From Phycisphaerales bacterium (GTDB lineage Bacteria > Planctomycetota > Phycisphaerae > UBA1845), in contig JAUWNF010000099.1 in assembly GCA_030612785.1 (NCBI GenBank), forward strand, positions 1 through 9,289: DNA of 9,289 nt, read 5' to 3'. A program made the translations under genes and the position numbers. Shown here one piece after another: positions 5,657-9,289 of the stretch (within the stretch, counting starts at the first letter, position 1; every line of letters starts with the position of its first letter). The notes below the pieces were generated by a model. The model searched no databases and was not told where the DNA came from. It was given only the letters and a program-made list of their open reading frames with translations.

Positions 5657-7807
5657 TCACGCCTTGCGCAGCGTGGGGAGGTAGTACTTGGACCAGTACT
5701 CCTTGACCTGGCGGTGGCTGTTGAAGACGGCGGGAATCGTGGCGATGGAATGTTTCATACGGGCGATCCATCTTCTGGGCAATCCGGCGGCGGTGCGCTC
5801 ATAGTATAGTGGTACCACTTGACGTTCCAGGATGCGGTACAGCTCGGTCGCGTCGCGCTTGTCGTGAGCCCGAGAGCCGTTGTGGTCCTGGCCTGTGCCG
5901 ATGGCCCAGCCGTTCTTACCGTCGAAGCCCTCCGGCCACCAGCCGTCGAGGATGCTCAGGTTGAGCCCGCCGTGCAGGGTCGGCTTCATGCCGCTGGTGC
6001 CGCTGGCCTCCTGGGGCTTGCGCGGGGTGTTCAGCCACACGTCCACGCCGGCCACCAGATGGCGCGCGATTTCCATCTCATAGTCTTCGAGAAACACCAC
6101 GCGCTCCCGAAAGCGCGGCGAAGCCGCCAGCCGGGCGACCTTCTGCACCAGGGCTTTGCCTTCGGCGTCGGCTGGATGGGCCTTGCCTGCGAAGATGATT
6201 TGCACCGGACGCCGGGTGTGATTCAACAGCCTGGCGAACCGGGCCGCGTTGTCGAACACCAACGCCGCCCGCTTGTACGGCGCGAACCGACGCGCGAAAC
6301 CAATGGTCAACGCGTCCGGATCGAGAATGCTATCCACGCGGTTCAACTGCACAACTGAAGCCCGGTTCCGGCGGAGTTGTTGGCGAACCTTTTCCCGGAC
6401 AAATTCGACCAGCTCGGCCTTCAACTCCTGGTGCAACGCCCATAATTCTGCGTCGGGAATGCGTTTGGCCGCCTGCCATACGCGCGGTTGGTCCTGCCTC
6501 TCTTCCCAACCCTTGGGGAGGTATTCGTCCAACAGCGCCGCCATCTTCGGGTGTAGCCAGGTCCGCAAGTGAATACCGTTGGTGACCGAACCGATCGGCA
6601 CGTTCTCGAGTTTCCTCTTCGGCCAGAGTTCTTTCCACATGCTCCGGGCGACCGCCCCGTGCAACGCACTGACCCCGTTGCGCCGGTCGGACGTCCGGCA
6701 GGCCAGCGGCGTCATCCCGAACGGCTCGCGCTCGTTGCCGGCCTGAACCCGGCCAAGATTGATGAACGCGCGCTTATCGATTTTCATCAGCCGGGTGTAT
6801 CGGCCCATGTACTTGTCGAGCAGATCGACCTCAAAGGTCTCGTTGCCCGCTGGGACGGGGGTGTGGGTAGTGAAGACGTTGGTGGCGGCCACGCAGCGTC
6901 GGGCCTGGGCGAAGCTGGCGCCCTCCGTCCGGATCCGCTCGGCGATACGTTCAAGAGCCACGAACGCGGCGTGCCCCTCGTTGAGGTGGCAGACGGCGAT
7001 CGGTAGTCCCATGGCTCGCAGGAAGCGCCAGCCGCCCACCCCCAGCAGGATTTCCTGGCGGATACGCGTGTCACGGTCCCCGCTGTACAGCCGCCGGGTC
7101 ATCTGCCGGTCCCGGGGTCTGTTGACCGCAAGATCCGTATCCAGCAAGATCAACGGAATGCGCCCTACGTCGAGTTGCCACCCGCGCACGGTGAGGGCGT
7201 CCGGTCCGACCGGCAACTTGATCCGCAACGGTCGACCGGAGGGGCCGGTGATCTCCCGCAAGGGGGTGTCCTCGGGGTTGAGCGTCTGGAATCTGTCCAC
7301 CTGCCGCCCGTTTGCGTCGAGCAACTGCCGGGTATAGCCCTGCTTCCAGAAGATGCCCACACCCACCAGCGGAATACCCAGATCGCTGGCCGACTTCAGG
7401 TGATCGCCCGCCAACACGCCCAGCCCGCCGGCGTAGATGGGCAGCGCTTCGCAGAGGCCGTACTCCATGCTGAAATAAGCGATCTTGCCCTTGAGCCTGC
7501 GGCCGTACTTCTCCTGATACCAGGTCTTCGCCCGGAGATAGCTGCGTAGAGCATGCCGGCACCGTCGCATGGCTGCCATGAACTTGACATCCGCGACCAA
7601 CTGTGCTTGCCGCCTCCTGCCCAATCCCTTGAGCATCTTAATAGGGTTGTGCGCGGTTCGCTTCCAGGCCGGCGGGGCCACGGTGGTGAAGAGTGCCTGG
7701 AACTCGGCGTTCCACGCCCAGTACAGGTTGCGGGCAACGTCAACGAGCGGAAACAGATCAGGGTGCAAATCCGGCAACAACGCGGACTTCTTCTTGCTCT
7801 TGGCCAT
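5657..7807 (-). CDS. glgP: Alpha-glucan (glycogen/maltodextrin) phosphorylase
   Basis: The enzyme releases glucose-1-phosphate from the non-reducing ends of alpha-1,4-glucans, using pyridoxal phosphate (glycosyltransferase family 35). The 716-residue product belongs to the shorter bacterial/archaeal branch. It begins with a DUF3417-like N-terminus (about 10-90), then has YAGGLGVLAGDH at 125-136, NEGHA at 276-280, THTPVPAGNE at 314-323, SVTNGIH near 407-413, RRFAPYKR at 506-513, GKAHP at 541-545 and EASGTSGMK ending in the PLP-binding Lys608. All expected motifs are present and the C-terminus is complete. A GGAG about ten bases upstream weakly supports the ATG at 7807. It lies downstream of the PilZ-receiver regulator across a 175-bp gap and ahead of the acyltransferase gene. 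It probably mobilises stored glycogen; whether it prefers glycogen or maltodextrin is not clear. Confidence 0.94.
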   Translation of the reverse strand: MAKSKKKSALLPDLHPDLFPLVDVARNLYWAWNAEFQALFTTVAPPAWKRTAHNPIKMLKGLGRRRQAQLVADVKFMAAMRRCRHALRSYLRAKTWYQEKYGRRLKGKIAYFSMEYGLCEALPIYAGGLGVLAGDHLKSASDLGIPLVGVGIFWKQGYTRQLLDANGRQVDRFQTLNPEDTPLREITGPSGRPLRIKLPVGPDALTVRGWQLDVGRIPLILLDTDLAVNRPRDRQMTRRLYSGDRDTRIRQEILLGVGGWRFLRAMGLPIAVCHLNEGHAAFVALERIAERIRTEGASFAQARRCVAATNVFTTHTPVPAGNETFEVDLLDKYMGRYTRLMKIDKRAFINLGRVQAGNEREPFGMTPLACRTSDRRNGVSALHGAVARSMWKELWPKRKLENVPIGSVTNGIHLRTWLHPKMAALLDEYLPKGWEERQDQPRVWQAAKRIPDAELWALHQELKAELVEFVREKVRQQLRRNRASVVQLNRVDSILDPDALTIGFARRFAPYKRAALVFDNAARFARLLNHTRRPVQIIFAGKAHPADAEGKALVQKVARLAASPRFRERVVFLEDYEMEIARHLVAGVDVWLNTPRKPQEASGTSGMKPTLHGGLNLSILDGWWPEGFDGKNGWAIGTGQDHNGSRAHDKRDATELYRILERQVVPLYYERTAAGLPRRWIARMKHSIATIPAVFNSHRQVKEYWSKYYLPTLRKA

Positions 7808-7982
7808 CGATGATATTCTCCACGAGGTTCAGGTGCGCGCCAGGTATCATACGTACACGCCGCGAAGAATGGAACCAGAGCTCGAATCGGCGCCACTGAT
7901 CCAAGCCCCAAGCGCAAACGCGGGGTTGATAGACCCGTCGCTCGCGCTCCGGGCTCGGTCAGATAGCGCTGCGCTGTGGTGG
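7808..7982. other. Intergenic gap between the PilZ regulator and glgP
   Basis: No gene is visible. A stem-loop at 7906-7925 (CCCC/GGGG outer pairs, GCG/CGC inner pairs around CAAA, with a two-base bulge) lies 58 bp beyond the regulator's stop. It has no T-run, so it is at best a weak or Rho-assisted terminator. A lone TATGAT on the minus strand at 7846-7851 could be a -10 for glgP, but no matching -35 was found. Confidence 0.35.
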
Positions 7983-9089
7983 TCAAGCGTCGGGCGGGGT
8001 GAACTTCACGCGGCGGGCCACGTCGCCAAGGTCCGACATGGCGGTCTCGGCCGCCTCCCAATCCGGTGAATCAGCTAACGCCTTCTCCAGCGCTTCGGCC
8101 GCGTCACTGATCGGGTCAAATCCGCAGCCGCCTGATCCGCTCGCGATCGCCTTGAGCTGGCGGGCCTGGGACAGCAACTTGTCGGCGTCACCGGCCTGGA
8201 GGTGCTCCTGCATCTGCTTGACGCGGGCGGGCAAGCCGCTGACGAACCCGCGGATGAAATCGGTCATCTCGGGATTGTCGGCGTACTTGCTGGTGAGCAT
8301 TTCCGCCGGCCTGAGATAGTGCTGGACAACTTCGATAAGCTGTTGACGATCGACCGGCTTGGTCAAGAATACGTCACAGCCGGCCTCGGTACACGCCTTT
8401 CGGTTTTCATCGGTGTCTGCGGCGGTCAGGGCGACAATGGGAGCGTTGATCCCGCGTTCGTGCATCGTCCGCGCAAGCGTCGGTCCGTCCAGGCCGGGCA
8501 TCTCGACATCCATCAATATCAAATCGAAGGCCTGTTGCTCAACTAGCTTCAGCGCGCGCACACCATGATTGGCAACGACGACCTTCAGCCCTCCCTTGGT
8601 CAAGTGGTATGAAGTGAGCGCCGTGAAGTCCTCGGCGGCGTCGACCAGCAGAATGGTTCCGGAGAGCTTGACGCGGATGAACTGGTCCAGATCCAGCGTC
8701 TCCGACAGTATGACCCCCACTTCGTGAATTCGCCCACCCACAAACCGGCAACGGACCACCTTGCCGGTCACGTTCTGCCACGCGTTGTCCGCGGTCATGA
8801 GCTGCATAGCGCACGTGGTGCCCACGTGGAGAAAGCCACTGTGCAGAAAAGACATACCCGTAGCGCTAAGGTTGCGGACGACGACTTCGTGTACGGACTT
8901 GTCGCCGCCCGGCTGCGTTACGTCGACCGCCAGACGCAAACGACACTGGTGGCGGACTCCGGAACGCAGGTCTTTGCCCGAGGCGTCGTGCCGGGGTTCG
9001 TCCAGCGCTTCGAGAAGCTCGAGCATCTTGGCGCGGTCCGCGCGAATCGCGTTGGGTTTCGGCATGCCGCCTGTACGTGTGGGGGACAT
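7983..9089 (-). CDS. PilZ-receiver-Hpt-like regulator with degenerate phosphorelay residues
   Basis: The 368-residue product, numbered from the ATG at 9089, has three domains. An N-terminal PilZ domain (about 40-138) carries the c-di-GMP motifs RHQCR (46-50) and NLSATG (73-78). A receiver domain (about 144-260) has phospho-acceptor Asp194 in LILMDVEMPG, Thr222 and Lys244 in LTKPV. A four-helix Hpt-like domain follows at about 275-360. The Hpt motif reads ARQLKAIASGSGGCGF: Arg310 (codon CGC, plus-strand bases 8160-8162) stands where the phospho-His belongs. In the receiver's first acidic pair, LLVDAAED, the second Asp is Ala151. No signal peptide or membrane segment is seen. An in-frame TTG lies one codon upstream at 9092, but AGGAAGG at 9095-9101 is five bases from the ATG, which I prefer. 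Likely a cytoplasmic c-di-GMP-responsive regulator; its target is unknown. Confidence 0.85.
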   Translation of the reverse strand: MSPTRTGGMPKPNAIRADRAKMLELLEALDEPRHDASGKDLRSGVRHQCRLRLAVDVTQPGGDKSVHEVVVRNLSATGMSFLHSGFLHVGTTCAMQLMTADNAWQNVTGKVVRCRFVGGRIHEVGVILSETLDLDQFIRVKLSGTILLVDAAEDFTALTSYHLTKGGLKVVVANHGVRALKLVEQQAFDLILMDVEMPGLDGPTLARTMHERGINAPIVALTAADTDENRKACTEAGCDVFLTKPVDRQQLIEVVQHYLRPAEMLTSKYADNPEMTDFIRGFVSGLPARVKQMQEHLQAGDADKLLSQARQLKAIASGSGGCGFDPISDAAEALEKALADSPDWEAAETAMSDLGDVARRVKFTPPDA

Positions 9090-9129
9090 CAAGACCTTCC
9101 TAATAGTACACGCAAGGTAGCCGCCGCTT

Positions 9130-9184
9130 TGTAGCGGCCTGCGTCTCGCAGGCCGTCCGGCCGGCGGGGACGCCGGCCGCTACA
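9130..9184. repeat. Two-hairpin palindromic intergenic element (REP/BIME-like)
   Basis: An outer stem, TGTAGC (9130-9135) with GCTACA (9179-9184), encloses two perfect 8-bp hairpins. The first is GGCCTGCG (9136-9143) with CGCAGGCC (9147-9154), loop TCT. The second is GGCCGGCG (9159-9166) with CGCCGGCC (9171-9178), loop GGGA. A GTCC linker (9155-9158) joins them. The whole 55 bp is self-complementary and lies 41 bp upstream of the PilZ regulator's start. A related, decayed copy is at 4202-4264. It looks like a REP-type mobile palindrome, though a regulatory RNA or DNA cruciform is possible. Confidence 0.75.
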
Positions 9185-9235
9185 CAAAAACCAGCGACTT
9201 TGCGGTGTAGGGGCTGGGGGTTTAATCGGTCGCGG

Positions 9236-9284
9236 CACCCCTTGGGGGCGGGGCACCTGCGTTTTTCGCCACCCAAAAGGGGTG
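9236..9284. repeat. Inverted pair of the CACCCCTT hairpin motif, right end
   Basis: CACCCCTT at 9236-9243 is an exact inverted match to AAGGGGTG at 9277-9284. The longer arms are versions of one motif: plus-strand 9236-9250 reads CACCCCTTGGGGGCG, and minus-strand 9284-9267 reads CACCCCTTTTGGGTGGCG. Together they could fold into a 49-base imperfect hairpin. The right arm belongs to the same motif as the left-end copy at 5-28. No gene lies between 9185 and the window end. Confidence 0.55.
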
Positions 9285-9289
9285 ACGCT

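Noticed and set aside
5610..5771. Longer N-terminus of the acyltransferase overlapping glgP
   Set aside because: It would overlap the conserved end of the phosphorylase gene and has no family similarity. The hydrophobic N-terminus begins right after the ATG at 5609.
7846..7874. Full sigma-70 promoter for glgP
   Set aside because: TATGAT is acceptable as a -10, but the hexamers at 16-18 bp spacing match the -35 consensus poorly.
9103..9108. TACTAT on the minus strand as a -10 box for the PilZ regulator
   Set aside because: No -35-like sequence lies 16-18 bp upstream, and the leader would be very short.
1..9289. Circular contig or terminal repeat of a plasmid or phage
   Set aside because: The end repeats differ at several bases over the last 28 positions, whereas an assembly overlap should be exact. 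The genes are chromosomal housekeeping genes with no replication, packaging or mobilisation functions.
1..9289. CRISPR array, tRNA, rRNA or riboswitch
   Set aside because: No regularly spaced repeats, no tRNA-like T-loop with matching stems, and no recognisable riboswitch core were seen in the gaps, which are all under 300 bp.

Overview
The window is about 9.3 kb of high-GC bacterial chromosome (roughly 60% GC by eye). It most likely comes from the PVC superphylum, probably Planctomycetota. Three things point there: a small protein at 2181-2702 that matches my memory of the Minf_1886 family, largely confined to Planctomycetes and Verrucomicrobia; an Hpt-like tail of a style I associate with planctomycetal response regulators; and GC-rich hairpin repeats scattered between genes. 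No search was run, so the placement is an inference. The genes look like core and housekeeping functions. I see no phage, plasmid, transposase, CRISPR, tRNA or rRNA.

Layout, left to right. Bases 1-123 are a non-coding tail carrying a short hairpin repeat. A class 1B dihydroorotate dehydrogenase gene (pyrD, minus strand) and a phosphopantetheine adenylyltransferase gene (coaD, plus strand) diverge from a 90-bp gap. A strong sigma-70-type promoter follows, with a 12-bp palindrome just downstream, and drives tatA (plus). tatA converges with the Minf_1886-family gene (minus) with one base between their stop codons. From there to the right end everything is on the minus strand. In transcription order, from right to left, it reads: a PilZ-receiver-Hpt-like regulator, an alpha-glucan phosphorylase, an LpxL/HtrB-type acyltransferase, thioredoxin, a RicT/PSP1-domain protein, and the Minf_1886 gene. 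The phosphorylase and acyltransferase are 47 bp apart and probably co-transcribed. Thioredoxin has its own promoter, whose -35 box overlaps the acyltransferase stop codon.

Functionally the window mixes pyrimidine synthesis, CoA synthesis, Tat protein export, outer-membrane lipid acylation, glycogen breakdown, thiol redox and a Cys-rich RNA-processing-type factor. There is no obvious single pathway.

The most interesting gene is the PilZ-receiver-Hpt regulator. Its c-di-GMP-binding motifs look intact, but the Hpt phospho-histidine position is Arg and one of the two Mg-binding acidic residues of the receiver is Ala. It may be a c-di-GMP sensor built on a decayed phosphorelay scaffold. The second point of interest is non-coding. 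A two-hairpin palindromic element at 9130-9184 has a diverged relative at 4202-4264, and a separate 18-bp hairpin motif occurs at both ends of the window. These suggest families of dispersed intergenic repeats. I did not find a convincing novel multi-gene system.
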